Shown: positions 52,171 to 61,764 of the stretch, piece by piece
Numbering within the stretch: the first letter of the stretch is position 1
Layout: each line of letters starts with the position of its first letter
Assembly (NCBI GenBank): GCA_963831235.1
Contig: CAWHPS010000038.1
Span: 1-64,000, forward strand
DNA length: 64,000 nt
Direction of reading: 5' to 3'
Source: CAWHPS01 sp963831235
GTDB lineage: Bacteria; Fibrobacterota; OXYB2-FULL-49-7; JAEUSG01
The notes under the pieces: generated by a model
Database searches by the model: none
What the model was told of the DNA's origin: nothing
What the model saw: the letters and a program-made list of their open reading frames with translations, nothing else
Program-made: the position numbers and the translations under genes

Positions 52171-53247
52171 CTAAAGCCACTCTTTTATCTTATCGTAAAC
52201 ATACGCAGGTGTAAGATCTTTCAAACATGGGAAATCCTTCTTTATACACGCCTCTCTTTTACCGACATTTCTAATAGTCCAGCATGGTGAACATCCATCA
52301 GGTCCGCGCACAACAATGTTTCCCTGACCGAATGGTGCGGTCCTGACATCATCGGTTGGGCCGAATATTCCGCAGGACTTCACTCCTGATGAAACAGCGA
52401 TGTGCATCAGCCCCGAATCATTTGAAATAAAGCGTTTGCATTGTGCAATAACAGCTGCAGTTTCAAATATTGATCCTGTTTCAACGGATATTGAATTAGG
52501 TCCAATTCTTTTTTGGAGTGCGCCTTTAAGGTCTTTTTCCTCAGGACCCCCGAAAATAAGAAAAAATGCCTTTGGATTATTAGAGATCATTCCAGCTAAT
52601 TCAAAGAAATTGGATATTGGCCATCTTTTTTTTTCCATATTGTTTTCTGCGCTTGACCCCGGATGCAAGCCGATAATGTATTTATCAGTAAGTTTATTTT
52701 GACTTATAAAATCACGGGCAAACATGCTCTCATTTTCCATTAAGGGAAAATGTGGCATAAGAAATTCACCCGGCAATTGGATCCCAATTTCTTCCAAAGT
52801 CCTGAAGTTTTGCAATAAATCATGGATGCCTTCTTTAACAGGAACAAGCGAATTGTTCAGCATGGACAAAGTCTGTAATGATCTCATCTTATATTTAAAA
52901 GCGATTCTGACTGGTATCCTTGATATAAAGGGAAGAAGATTGTATTCCATTCTATTTGATGGGAAAAATGCTATTGAAAAATCGAACTTTCTATGGAGAT
53001 GTTTTATCACATTTAATTTTGAATAAAATGACTGTTTTTTTCCAGCATCAATGGAAATAATTTCATCAATTATGTTAAATCTGCGCGCAAGTGATGCGAT
53101 ACCGGGTTTTAACGATAAAAGTGTGATTTTAATGTCAGGTCTTGATTTCTTTAAATTTTCAAGTGTGGGAACAAGCAAAAGAAAATTACCAATGCCAATG
53201 GGGCAGATTGCAAGAAGACGTGCGTTTAAATCAATGGGACGCATCAA
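52171..53247 (-). CDS. Glycosyltransferase family 9 (heptosyltransferase-like)
   Basis: 358 residues. RLLAICPIGIGNFLLLVPTL (N-terminal donor fold, in place of GD-x-[IL]), IIGLHPGSSAENNMEKKRWP, FLIFGGPEEKDL, and the acceptor/donor box RFISNDSGLMHIAVSSGVKS followed by CGIFGPTDDVRTAPFG. Family 9 transfers ADP-heptose to LPS cores and similar acceptors. It overlaps the upstream GT2 gene by four bases, indicating a cell-envelope glycan pair. Confidence 0.9.
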   Translation of the reverse strand: MMRPIDLNARLLAICPIGIGNFLLLVPTLENLKKSRPDIKITLLSLKPGIASLARRFNIIDEIISIDAGKKQSFYSKLNVIKHLHRKFDFSIAFFPSNRMEYNLLPFISRIPVRIAFKYKMRSLQTLSMLNNSLVPVKEGIHDLLQNFRTLEEIGIQLPGEFLMPHFPLMENESMFARDFISQNKLTDKYIIGLHPGSSAENNMEKKRWPISNFFELAGMISNNPKAFFLIFGGPEEKDLKGALQKRIGPNSISVETGSIFETAAVIAQCKRFISNDSGLMHIAVSSGVKSCGIFGPTDDVRTAPFGQGNIVVRGPDGCSPCWTIRNVGKREACIKKDFPCLKDLTPAYVYDKIKEWL

Positions 53248-54176
53248 AGATTGACTTCATCCTCAATCAGGTATTCCTCGCGTTTGCCGGTATGGGTTAT
53301 CATTTCACCAATAAGCCCTATCGAGAAAAGTTGAATACCCATTAGAAAAGCCCCTATTGCAAGAAGCATAAGGGGCCTGATATGAAGCGAACGTTCTATA
53401 AGCCAGATAACACCAAAGTATCCGGTAACACAGAACCCCAAAGCCATAAAAAGAACCCCAAGAAAACCGAAAAGGTGCATGGGGTTTTTTGTGTAACGTC
53501 TAAGAAAAGTGATTGTTAACAGATCGAGAAAACCGTTCATAAACCTGCTGAGCCCGTATTTTGTTGCCCCGTATTTTCTTGGGTGATGGGTAACAACTTT
53601 TTCAGTTACACGAAAGCCGTTCCAATGTGCAAGCACAGGTAGATAGCGGTGCATTTCACCGTAAAAAACCAGGGACTTTATTGTTTTAAGCCTGTATGCC
53701 TTAAGCCCGCAATTGAAGTCGTGCAGTTTAAGGCCGCTTACAATTGATGTTATCCAGTTAAAAAACTTGGAAGGAATATTTTTGGACAATATCGGGTCAT
53801 GACGCTTTTTCTTCCATCCTGAAACAAGGTCAAACCCTTTGTCCAGTTCAGCAATCAGGCCTGGTATTTCTTCAGGGTCATCCTGAAGATCTGCATCCAT
53901 TGTAATTACATATTCATGGGTTGCGGCTTTAAATCCGGCTGAGAGGCCCGCGGCCTTTCCGTAATTCTTTCTAAAGAAAATTCCTTTTACATTTTTATCT
54001 TTTGCGGCAAGTTCGGTTATGACTTTTTTTGAATTGTCGGTACTTCCATCATTAACAAAAATTATCTCATAAGCTGATACAGGAACCTTTGGTAGAACCG
54101 AGACAATTCTCGTATAAAGCTCGTTTAGGCTTTCTTCTTCATTATAAAGGGGGATTACAATTGAGACAGTTTTCAT
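53244..54176 (-). CDS. Glycosyltransferase family 2 (DPM1/GtrB/ArnC-like)
   Basis: 310 residues. VSIVIPLYNEEESLNELYTR, IIFVNDGSTDNS, YVITMDADLQDDPEEIPGLI (DxD), then two C-terminal membrane helices (~230-255 and ~265-290). Such enzymes load a sugar or related unit from a nucleotide sugar onto polyprenyl phosphate at the membrane. It starts 81 bp from the divergent methyltransferase gene, in an AT-rich shared promoter region, and is coupled to the GT9 gene. Confidence 0.92.
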   Translation of the reverse strand: MKTVSIVIPLYNEEESLNELYTRIVSVLPKVPVSAYEIIFVNDGSTDNSKKVITELAAKDKNVKGIFFRKNYGKAAGLSAGFKAATHEYVITMDADLQDDPEEIPGLIAELDKGFDLVSGWKKKRHDPILSKNIPSKFFNWITSIVSGLKLHDFNCGLKAYRLKTIKSLVFYGEMHRYLPVLAHWNGFRVTEKVVTHHPRKYGATKYGLSRFMNGFLDLLTITFLRRYTKNPMHLFGFLGVLFMALGFCVTGYFGVIWLIERSLHIRPLMLLAIGAFLMGIQLFSIGLIGEMITHTGKREEYLIEDEVNL

Positions 54177-54257
54177 TGCTGTTAATATATTAAACTTCTG
54201 TAAATTCTTACAATAAATTATCTTATTAATCTGAATTTATTCATAAAAAGTCATTAA

Positions 54258-55352
54258 ATGCAAAAAACAGTACCATGGTGCCCATATTTCGGCCTTTGCG
54301 GCGGCTGCAGCTTTCAGGATATTTCGTATGCTGATCAGATTGAACAAAAGAAAAAAGAGTTAAAATCTATTTTTGGATTTGATATTGATGTTGTTCCATC
54401 CCCTCTTGAATATGAATACCGCAACCGTATGGATTTCGTTTGTGCATTCTCAAAAGTAGGATTCAGGCAGCGTGGCAGGTTCAATGAGGTAGTAGATCTT
54501 AAAGAATGTCATCTTATAAACAAAAGGTTTATTCCTATATTTCAGGAATTGCGTAATGCAATAAATGAACTTGGCATCAAGGATTTCAATTACCTTAATC
54601 ACCAGGGTTATCTTCGGTATATTGTATTCAGGCTGGCTGCACATACCCCTGATCTTATGGTAAGCTTTGTTACCTCAACAACTGATGAAGCAATATTGCC
54701 GTTAATCGAGATTGCAAAAAAACGTGCTTCGTCGGTGAACTGGCTAATAAGTAGCGGCCTGGCTGATTTAAGCATCGGCCCTGTGCATAAGTCTTATAAC
54801 AACCCTTTTATAACAGAAAAACTTGGTAAATATGTTTATAAAATCGGGCCCAATACGTTTTTTCAGAATAACGCTTATCTTGCGGCGGATCTCTTTGATT
54901 GCGTTAAAGCGGAAATAAGCGGGCCGGTCCTTGATCTTTTCTGCGGCGCAGGTGCTATTTCTATTTATATATCTGGTGTGGCTGAAAAGGTTTTTGGTAT
55001 TGAAAAGGACGATGATTCAATTAAGCTTGCCAATGAGGCCTTGGCAACCAACAATATCTCGAATGTGTCATTCTTAAGCAGTGATGCATCCGTGTGGCTA
55101 AGGGAAAATAGTGCAAACAGGGATTTTCCAACAATAATTATTGATCCACCGAGGTCCGGGCTTGGAGGAAAAACAGCAAGAAAATTAATGAGGCTCGAAC
55201 CCGATAAAATCGTTTACGTTTCCTGTAATCCTAAAACCTTCAGGGATGATATGGTCTTTTTGAAACCGAAATATAATCTCACATCACTTAAGGCCTTTGA
55301 CATGTTTCCACAAACGCCCCATGTTGAAATGGTTGGCGTGTTTAATAAATAA
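54258..55352 (+). CDS. TrmA/RlmD-type RNA uracil-5 methyltransferase
   Basis: 364 residues. A [4Fe-4S]-type CPYFGLCGGCSFQDISY start, then YEYRNRMDFVCAF, GPNTFFQNNAYLAADLFDCV, SAM loop LDLFCGAGAISIYISG, IIDPPRSGLGGK and catalytic Cys in IVYVSCNPKTFRDDM. No TRAM domain at the N-terminus. The family makes 5-methyluridine in 23S rRNA (RlmC/RlmD) or tRNA; which target applies cannot be told here. Divergent from the glycosyltransferases. Confidence 0.92.
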   Translation: MQKTVPWCPYFGLCGGCSFQDISYADQIEQKKKELKSIFGFDIDVVPSPLEYEYRNRMDFVCAFSKVGFRQRGRFNEVVDLKECHLINKRFIPIFQELRNAINELGIKDFNYLNHQGYLRYIVFRLAAHTPDLMVSFVTSTTDEAILPLIEIAKKRASSVNWLISSGLADLSIGPVHKSYNNPFITEKLGKYVYKIGPNTFFQNNAYLAADLFDCVKAEISGPVLDLFCGAGAISIYISGVAEKVFGIEKDDDSIKLANEALATNNISNVSFLSSDASVWLRENSANRDFPTIIIDPPRSGLGGKTARKLMRLEPDKIVYVSCNPKTFRDDMVFLKPKYNLTSLKAFDMFPQTPHVEMVGVFNK

Positions 55353-55564
55353 AAAAGAGTTGATTATCCCCAGTCGTGTCAGAATATCATACTGAATAAG
55401 CGATTATAAATATCTAATACGTTCCCCATTTAATATATTTATATTGCATTTATATAATTTATTGTAATATATTTTAATAAAGGGTTGTGCATAATAAGGT
55501 TTACACTACCTCATGATACATGATTTTGAGACAAGCAATAAACAAATAATTTAAGGAGGCGAAA

Positions 55565-56638
55565 ATGGACAAGAAGATGACAAAAAATAAGGGTGCATGT
55601 ATTTTATTGTGTTTAATTCTTTTGGCGGTTTTTAGCGTTTCGGCTTTTTCACAGGAAAACCCTTTAGGGCAGGCAAATAAACAAGAGGTAACTATCCCGA
55701 TAAATATTGCATTGGTGCCTGCTTTAAGTATTAATGGGAAAAACTCGGATTTGACTACAAACTATTTCAGCCTGAGTGTTTTAATGGCAAGATCCAATAA
55801 GCTTTATGGGGCTGGGTTTGGTGGGATACAGCAAACAAAATCAAAAATGATGGGCATTCAAATGGGCCTTGTTAGTATCGCATCTGGCACATCCGTGGGT
55901 TTGCAAAATTCCATAGTAAATTATCAAGAAGGTGAAATGACAGGGGCTCAATATGGCCTTGTAAATATTTCAAAGAATCTGAAAGGAGTGTCTTTAGGTC
56001 TTGTTAATCTTATGGAGGGTGATAATACTTGCCCCATTGGGCTTATTAATAATTTCAAGGATGGGCATGGAAATTTTGAAACATGGTATGAAGGAAGAAC
56101 AAAGTTTCTTAATTTTGCCTTTAGAAATGAAGGGAAACTGTTTTATTATATATGGACGGTTGGTGGAACCGTTCCATTTGCCTTTGAAACCGATGATGAC
56201 GGAAGTTTTTCCATTTTAATGGGGCCGGGCAGAACATATAATGTTTCCAAATCAGTATTTTTTACAACAGACGCATTGTTTGGGTGGCAATTATCAACTG
56301 ATTATATAAATTTCACAGCGTATAAGGATTCAAATTCAATTAACAGAGATACGACTATTTACAATTGCAGAGACAACGTGAGGGGCTTAATATTAAAGTT
56401 CAGGGTTGGAATGAATTTTAAGATAGCAGAACATCTTGCACTGGAAGTTGGATTAATTTATGGTCAGCTATTTTCAGTGGCTACTCCCGAGAAAGCTGCC
56501 AGGGAAAACGGAGGATTGGACGATTTGGACCTTAAGCGTGAAGGTAAATTAATTAGTGCCAAATCCAATATCTTTCCCAATCTTGGAAACAATGGCAATG
56601 CCTCATGGTTTGATTATTTTATAGGTTTGAAGTTTTAA
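55565..56638 (+). CDS. Secreted or outer-membrane beta-rich protein
   Basis: 357 residues with AAGGAGG eight bases before the start and a signal peptide ending SVSAFS-QE (~30). The middle has short repeats of type GxQ[MY]GLVxI (IQMGLVSIASG, AQYGLVNISKN, VSLGLVNLMEG), then alternating aromatic strands ending FIGLKF, like a barrel C-terminus. It fits an LA_2272-type surface repeat protein, common in Bacteroidetes-like bacteria. Stands alone; a 212-bp AT-rich gap upstream contains TCATG-ATA-CATGA. Confidence 0.6.
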   Translation: MDKKMTKNKGACILLCLILLAVFSVSAFSQENPLGQANKQEVTIPINIALVPALSINGKNSDLTTNYFSLSVLMARSNKLYGAGFGGIQQTKSKMMGIQMGLVSIASGTSVGLQNSIVNYQEGEMTGAQYGLVNISKNLKGVSLGLVNLMEGDNTCPIGLINNFKDGHGNFETWYEGRTKFLNFAFRNEGKLFYYIWTVGGTVPFAFETDDDGSFSILMGPGRTYNVSKSVFFTTDALFGWQLSTDYINFTAYKDSNSINRDTTIYNCRDNVRGLILKFRVGMNFKIAEHLALEVGLIYGQLFSVATPEKAARENGGLDDLDLKREGKLISAKSNIFPNLGNNGNASWFDYFIGLKF

Positions 56639-56760
56639 TAACTGTTCAGGCGTCTTGCCGGTCCCCGAGGGCCAGCCGGGTGCCTCGATACGTCCGCCTA
56701 CGGTGGACACTCGGCAACCGGCTGGTGTATCGAGGGGCCGGCAAGACGCCTGAACAGTTA
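56639..56760. repeat. GC-rich 122-bp palindromic element
   Basis: TAACTGTTCAGGCGTCTTGC... (23 bp) at 56639-56661 is the perfect inverse of 56738-56760. Inside are CCTCGATAC/GTATCGAGG and a GTCC-GCCTACGGT-GGAC hairpin. It begins right after the preceding stop codon, is far more GC-rich than its surroundings, and ends 32 bp before a small gene. Confidence 0.7.
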
Positions 56761-56792
56761 CAAATCTTAATACAATATAATAAAGCTGAAAC

Positions 56793-56972
56793 ATGAAAAA
56801 TCTAAAAAGAGAACAGCAAACACACTATAAATTATTGCTGGAATACAGTAAAACCGAAGACATGGTATATTGGCTTAATGCAATTGATCAAATAGAAAAA
56901 GACAAGGCTGAAATTCGTAAGGGTAACCATATTTCACTTGATGAATTGGGAAAGGAAATCGAAACCTGGTAG
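56793..56972 (+). CDS. Small protein, antitoxin-like fragment
   Basis: 59 residues (MKNLKREQQTHYKLLLEYSK ... IRKGNHISLDELGKEIETW). The tail I-x-x-GN-x-[IV]-S-x-DEL resembles RelB/DUF2281-type antitoxins that lack their DNA-binding N-terminus. No toxin follows, and the ribosome binding site is weak. The 164 bp beyond it hold nothing seen. Confidence 0.4.
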   Translation: MKNLKREQQTHYKLLLEYSKTEDMVYWLNAIDQIEKDKAEIRKGNHISLDELGKEIETW

Positions 56973-57136
56973 GGGTGCAAGACGGATAATGCGTGAGGTT
57001 CTTAACCTTTGCTACGAGTTTCAATAAGAACCCTAGTCAGAAGAACCCGCCGCATATGTGTGGCAAACCAATAAATAGCAGTCTTGCACATCTGGTAAAG
57101 TTTTCCAAGTAAGCCCGGAGTAAATTCTTATATATT

Positions 57137-58120
57137 TTACCACTGCTTATATTTTGAAAGCGAATAACGCATTGCGCCGCCTGTCCATTTGACAGCTTCT
57201 TCAACCATCTTCCGTGTGTAGGCAGCTGATAAGGCATTTCCAGAACCAGAGGCTGTGGGAAAACCGGATGCTTTATAGTTTTCCCATGCAAGACGGGCAT
57301 TTGTGTTATACGAATAGTTGGCTGTTTTGGCAGCATCCGACAGGGCGCTTCTTAAATTGCTGATAGTATAATATGATGAAACCGGGACCTGTTTGGCTGT
57401 TGTTGAAAAACAGTACCCTGTTGTCCAATTGTTTTTAATCCAGGTTTCATAGTCGAAATGGTGAATGGCCATATAATAATCAGGCAGACTTACATGAAGA
57501 ACAAAAGAAACATCCTCGATATAGTGGCAAGCATAACCAGTGTACCAATCGCCTAAAGACTGTTTTCCAATCCGATAATAATATCCCGCCCATTTCCCGT
57601 TATAGCCTTCAGCACCCTCAATTCCATTGTCAGTGCTGTCTATATTATCATGAAAATCATCATCAGCATCACCCCATACCCATTGAGCACCCCAAAAGGT
57701 CTTGACCAGCATATAAGCATGCGACCACTGCTGGTTGTAAAAGTTGTCCAGACCTGATTGGAAAACATCTGGCATGTGGGCTGCATCGCGCATCAAAGAT
57801 GCACGAGTGGCTGAAAGTCCAAGTTGGATTGCGCAAAGATATACATAGTTATCGTGAATGGACTCATCCCAATAGGCTTTTCCAAGACCTGTTGACATAC
57901 ATAAACCAGTGAAATTAATAAGGGAATCCTCTGGAATACTAATTCCGGCATCCTCGTTTGAAGGATTTGGAGAATCAATTGGAACAGTCGATGGGGCAGG
58001 CTTTTGGATTTGCTTTGCAGGTTCAGGGCCATAAGGGGAATGCATATTACCGCACCCCAAACAAAGAGATAAAGCCATGAAACTTTTTACAATTGAAGAT
58101 ACAGGGTACTTATACATCAT
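57137..58120 (-). CDS. Zinc-dependent phospholipase C-like lipoprotein
   Basis: 327 residues from the ATG at 58120 right behind TAGGAGGC (a second ATG follows). Lipobox SLCLGC at ~21 makes it a lipoprotein. Zinc ligands of the PLC/S1-P1 fold are suggested by LMRDAAHMPDVFQSGLD, QQWSHAYMLV, GYACHYIEDVSFVLHVSLPD and IHHFDYETWIKNNW. Such enzymes hydrolyse phospholipids or nucleic acid. The substrate is uncertain. Divergent from the PEBP gene. Confidence 0.75.
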   Translation of the reverse strand: MMYKYPVSSIVKSFMALSLCLGCGNMHSPYGPEPAKQIQKPAPSTVPIDSPNPSNEDAGISIPEDSLINFTGLCMSTGLGKAYWDESIHDNYVYLCAIQLGLSATRASLMRDAAHMPDVFQSGLDNFYNQQWSHAYMLVKTFWGAQWVWGDADDDFHDNIDSTDNGIEGAEGYNGKWAGYYYRIGKQSLGDWYTGYACHYIEDVSFVLHVSLPDYYMAIHHFDYETWIKNNWTTGYCFSTTAKQVPVSSYYTISNLRSALSDAAKTANYSYNTNARLAWENYKASGFPTASGSGNALSAAYTRKMVEEAVKWTGGAMRYSLSKYKQW

Positions 58121-58244
58121 GCCTCCTATTGAATTAGAGCAGATTTGACCCTTCAAAAAGGGAAAATTATCCCATAATAATTTCTAATAAGTGTTTTTTT
58201 CCAATTGGGATATATATTTTATATTCAGCAATGGGAGGAGAAGC

Positions 58245-58796
58245 ATGATGAAGAGATTGGTTTTAGGTGTAATATTACTGATAGCGGGATTTTGTTTGGC
58301 CAAAAATTCCATTGTTGCGAAAGGAGGAACCTTGTTAACCATTAAAGTCACAAGCACGGCCTTCAAGGACGGTGGAGTAATCCCTTTGAAATATACCTGC
58401 GATGGCGAAGACGGTTCGCCCCCGATTTCCTGGGACACTCTTCCGGCTGTAACGCAAAGTATTGCACTTATATCGGATGATCCCGATGCGCCAATGGGTA
58501 ATTGGGTTCATTGGGTGGTTTACAATTTGCCCGCAACATTTAAGGAACTGAAAGAGGGTATCCCGCCTGCTGAAGCAATCGCTGGGGGTGGAAAGCAGGG
58601 CATTAATGATTTTGGCAGGTTCGGTTATGGAGGGCCTTGTCCACCAGGTGGCACGCACAGGTATTTTTTCAAACTTTATGCTCTGGATGCTGTGATGGAT
58701 ATTTCAGGCAAGGTGACTAAAAATAAGCTTGAGTCAGCAATGAAGGGCCATGTTCTTGCACAGGGAGAACTTATGGGACGATATTCCAGGAGGTAA
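58245..58796 (+). CDS. PEBP family protein (YbhB/YbcL-like)
   Basis: 183 residues from 58245 with GGGAGGAG upstream and a signal peptide (RLVLGVILLIAGFCLAKNS). Motifs: YTCDGEDGSPPISWDTLP, LISDDPDAPMGNWVHWVVYN (DPDxP and the GxxH box) and GPCPPGGTHRYFFKLYAL. The family binds phosphorylated ligands; bacterial function is unclear. Exported, unlike cytosolic YbhB. Convergent with the DUF2459 gene. Confidence 0.93.
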   Translation: MMKRLVLGVILLIAGFCLAKNSIVAKGGTLLTIKVTSTAFKDGGVIPLKYTCDGEDGSPPISWDTLPAVTQSIALISDDPDAPMGNWVHWVVYNLPATFKELKEGIPPAEAIAGGGKQGINDFGRFGYGGPCPPGGTHRYFFKLYALDAVMDISGKVTKNKLESAMKGHVLAQGELMGRYSRR

Positions 58797-58827
58797 TCAA
58801 AGAGAGATACAATACGGGAAAATAATT

Positions 58828-59400
58828 TTATCTGCGCTCTTTTTGGCCCTGCTCAGCTTTTTTGAGCTGCCACATTGTCAATCTGTTGAAGATCCCCCAT
58901 CTTGGATTAACGTCAAGACCGCCGGCTTTAAGGACTTTAAGGATAAAGGAATAGCAGGAATTGAAAATGTTATATGAACGGGTGCTTCCGTAATAGACTG
59001 ATCTTCCATCATTCAAATAAACAACTTTTCTGTTAATCCACGATTCGATATTCTTTCTCATGGCAAGATACTGTGCGTCTGAAACCGTAAATTCAAACCT
59101 GAATTGAGAGGTTTCCGGAAAATCGTCATTAGCCCGCCTTATTTCACCTATTGTACCTTCGGTGTTTGTAAACAAAACAGGAAAAACGCGGTACCATTGG
59201 TTTTGGCCATCAAGATACCATTTTTTCTCAGCATATTCATATTCTATGAAGCTGTCGGGACAGGCCATGCATGTGTCAGGCAGCACAATCCAGGTATGGA
59301 ACCCATCGCTGTGGACATATACTTCCACGGTATTTCCAATAATACCGGCATGGCTGAAATTGAAAATCACCAAAACGGCAAGGTATTTTATAATGCCCAT
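58828..59400 (-). CDS. DUF2459 / TIGR02117-type secreted protein
   Basis: 190 residues with a signal peptide. VEVYVHSDGFHTWIVLPDTC at ~25 (H-x-[DG]-I-V-LP), KWYLDGQNQWYRVFP, YYGSTRSYNIFNSCYSFILK (N-[ST]-C near the end). This is an NlpC-like fold hinted by the H and C, but no activity is known. Single gene. Confidence 0.75.
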   Translation of the reverse strand: MGIIKYLAVLVIFNFSHAGIIGNTVEVYVHSDGFHTWIVLPDTCMACPDSFIEYEYAEKKWYLDGQNQWYRVFPVLFTNTEGTIGEIRRANDDFPETSQFRFEFTVSDAQYLAMRKNIESWINRKVVYLNDGRSVYYGSTRSYNIFNSCYSFILKVLKAGGLDVNPRWGIFNRLTMWQLKKAEQGQKERR

Positions 59401-59555
59401 GATATAAATATAAATTGTTATGTTTTAAGTTGCATTGGAACAATTTAAATGCTGAAATTGTTTGCCAAATATATTGTATAGGATGTTTACTGAGTTGCAT
59501 CATTATGAATGTAATATTATTTTATAATCAAGACTATTGACAAAGGGTATATAAA

Positions 59556-59951
59556 ATGGCACGGATAACAATAAACCTTCATGAATCGGTTTTAAGAAAA
59601 ACCAGGAAACTCGCTCATGACCAGCATACAACACTGGGCGAGGCAATCACTGAATTGTTGAATATCGGTCTTGCTCAAAAAACAAGTGCTTTGCAACACA
59701 ATAAAAAACCTTTTTCCCTACCATCGTTTAATATGGGAGTGCCCTTGATATCCCTTGAAGACAAAGAGGCGTTGATGCTTGTCGGTCAAAGACCTGTCAC
59801 CGGAAAAGCAACTGTCTACAATTTTGCCAGTTTCCTTAAAGTCCAACGACTAGCCCCGGTAGATGCATCGTCTTCACTTGAGGATATTGCTGGTCTTTTC
59901 GAAGGTCCTGCGGATTTGTCTTCAAAACATGATGAAGTCTATGACCGGTAA
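59556..59951 (+). CDS. Type II antitoxin (VapB-like ribbon-helix-helix)
   Basis: 131 residues. RITINLHESVLRKTRKLAHD and TTLGEAITELLNIGL form a ribbon-helix-helix; then the VapB-like linker FSLPSFNMGVPLISLEDKEA; a further ~50 residues are atypical and may be an extension read through decayed DNA. Overlaps the remnant of a PIN toxin by 11 bp, the normal vapBC layout. Confidence 0.7.
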   Translation: MARITINLHESVLRKTRKLAHDQHTTLGEAITELLNIGLAQKTSALQHNKKPFSLPSFNMGVPLISLEDKEALMLVGQRPVTGKATVYNFASFLKVQRLAPVDASSSLEDIAGLFEGPADLSSKHDEVYDR

Positions 59952-60053
59952 TCGTATTTTTGCCGACACCTCCGCGATTATCGCAATTTCCATATCACCA
60001 GGGCTTTTGAGTTTGACGAACATTTCAGGATCATGAAGTTCGAACAAATTTAA
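59941..60053 (+). pseudogene. VapC PIN-domain toxin with most of the gene deleted
   Basis: The start is TGNRIFADTSAIIAISI (PIN strand 1 with its catalytic Asp), then a frame change and FEFDEHFRIMKFEQI, which equals the typical VapC end T-x-D-x-HF-R-x-x-GFE. About 90 codons from the middle, with the remaining acidic residues, are gone. Toxin inactive; antitoxin kept. Confidence 0.7.
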
Positions 60054-60222
60054 TTTATCCCGCCCGCCCTTATTCTGCCTTTGCCCGATGTCTATTATAA
60101 TCGACGTATTTCGACTACCCACTCATCATAAAAACATAAAATATATTAGTGTTCACTACTAGTAACACAGATATTCAGAATCTACCATAATTTATTGCGA
60201 ATATACGTTAATTTCAGTATAT

Positions 60223-61080
60223 TTGTTCACAGATATGGTGTCACCAAACATTTTCAATTATACTGATTACCGGAAGTTCCTCAAGGATTACTATGAGGAG
60301 AATAAAAAGAAGTGTACCTATTTTTCTTATAGGTACTGGTCGCAAAAAGCGGGAATCAATGCTTCGGCTTTCTATAAATATATCATTGATGGCAAGCGCG
60401 GATTAACAAAGGCCAGCATTCTCAAAACCGCCCGGGCCATAGGATTTGCTGAAGATGAAGCGAACTATTTTGAGAACCTGGTTTACTTCAATCAATCGGA
60501 TTCATTGAAGGATAAGGATATGTTTTTCAACCTTCTAATGGAAAAAAGAAGCAAAATAGACATTCATATTGTTCAAAAGGACAGTTATGAGTTTTACACC
60601 GAATGGTATCACAGCATCATAAGAGAAATTGCGACAATGACGGATTTTAGTGATGATTATCCGGGTCTTGCCCGGCTTCTTCTTCCCGCGATTACTCCAA
60701 GACAGGCAAAGGAGTCAATTGAACTTTTACTACGGCTTCAAATGCTTGTCAAAGAAAAGGACGGGACATATAAACAGTCAAATCCTTTAATCAGTACAGG
60801 GCCTGAAGTAAGAAACTTCGCTGTCATGCGTTTTCAGATGGAAATGCTTAAGCTGGCCTTGGACTCATTCGAAAAATTCAAGGGTGAACAACGTCTCATG
60901 GCAGCAACAACCTTCAGTATATCCGAACAAACCTTTGAACATTTCAAAGCCAAAATACGACAGTTGAGACAGGAACTTATGGAAATGGCAAGAAATGATT
61001 TATCCCCGGAAAAGGTGTATCATTTGAATATCAATCTCTTTCCTGTATCAAAGAAAATACCGCGAAAGGTTGAAATATGA
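60223..61080 (+). CDS. TIGR02147 family protein (putative regulator)
   Basis: 285 residues (start may be at 60235). Typical motifs: NIFNYTDYRKFLKDYYEENK, YRYWSQKAGINASAFYKYII (HTH-like), FYTEWYHSIIREIATM, and the C-terminal QLRQELMEMA. The family is markedly expanded in Fibrobacter and relatives; thought to be regulatory, no proof. Its last four bases overlap the next lipoprotein gene (ATGA), so they form one unit. Confidence 0.9.
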   Translation: MFTDMVSPNIFNYTDYRKFLKDYYEENKKKCTYFSYRYWSQKAGINASAFYKYIIDGKRGLTKASILKTARAIGFAEDEANYFENLVYFNQSDSLKDKDMFFNLLMEKRSKIDIHIVQKDSYEFYTEWYHSIIREIATMTDFSDDYPGLARLLLPAITPRQAKESIELLLRLQMLVKEKDGTYKQSNPLISTGPEVRNFAVMRFQMEMLKLALDSFEKFKGEQRLMAATTFSISEQTFEHFKAKIRQLRQELMEMARNDLSPEKVYHLNINLFPVSKKIPRKVEI

Positions 61081-61742
61081 AGTCCAGACTATTGCTGCGC
61101 TTTGCTTTGATGCTTTCCTTTTTCGGCTGTACCAAACATGAGCCCAGCACGGGTCCTTTGGCAGGTGGTGCGTCGGATACGGAAACCGCTTTCATACAGG
61201 GAACGCTGATTGGAGCTGATAATATTAAAAAGCCTGGGTTAATGGTGCACCTATATTCTGTGGATTATAACCCACTCCCAAATTGGGAGAGAATCGACAG
61301 CACACGAGGTTTCTGTGATTCCACTGTTACGGACAGTAATGGTTTTTTCAGGTTTGACACTATTTCAAAGGGATTATACAACCTTGTGGTATTGGACATG
61401 GCGTCAAACTATGGGATTTATATAGATAGTATAGAGAAAAAAGAAAACACTGCAATAAAATATGATTCTTTATGCATGTTGAAGAATGGTGTAATTCATG
61501 GCACTGCACCCTATCATGATTGGGTCTTCATTAAAGGGACCGGATTTTATTCTTCAGAATATTCCGACTATTCCTTTAATAATATTCCAGTCGGTACTTA
61601 TTCATTATCAGTCGTTTGGGTGAAAGCTACAACTTGCACACCGCCAAATATCTGTCCTGGTGGTGTTGAATTAAAATGTATCGCCAACATATCCGTTATT
61701 CAAGACAGCACGACTGTTGTTGATACAGTGGAATATCATTAA
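61077..61742 (+). CDS. Lipoprotein with carboxypeptidase-regulatory-like domain, copy 1
   Basis: 221 residues. Lipobox LSFFGC (~18), then PSTGPLAGGASDTETAFIQG, a beta-sandwich with GFFRFDTISKGLYNLVVLD (CarboxypepD_reg pattern), and NNIPVGTYSLSVVW. Surface or periplasmic. Coupled to the TIGR02147 gene. Its paralogue is 62675-63334. Confidence 0.75.
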   Translation: MKSRLLLRFALMLSFFGCTKHEPSTGPLAGGASDTETAFIQGTLIGADNIKKPGLMVHLYSVDYNPLPNWERIDSTRGFCDSTVTDSNGFFRFDTISKGLYNLVVLDMASNYGIYIDSIEKKENTAIKYDSLCMLKNGVIHGTAPYHDWVFIKGTGFYSSEYSDYSFNNIPVGTYSLSVVWVKATTCTPPNICPGGVELKCIANISVIQDSTTVVDTVEYH

Positions 61743-61764
61743 ACCTAAACGAAAGGAGTTTCCC

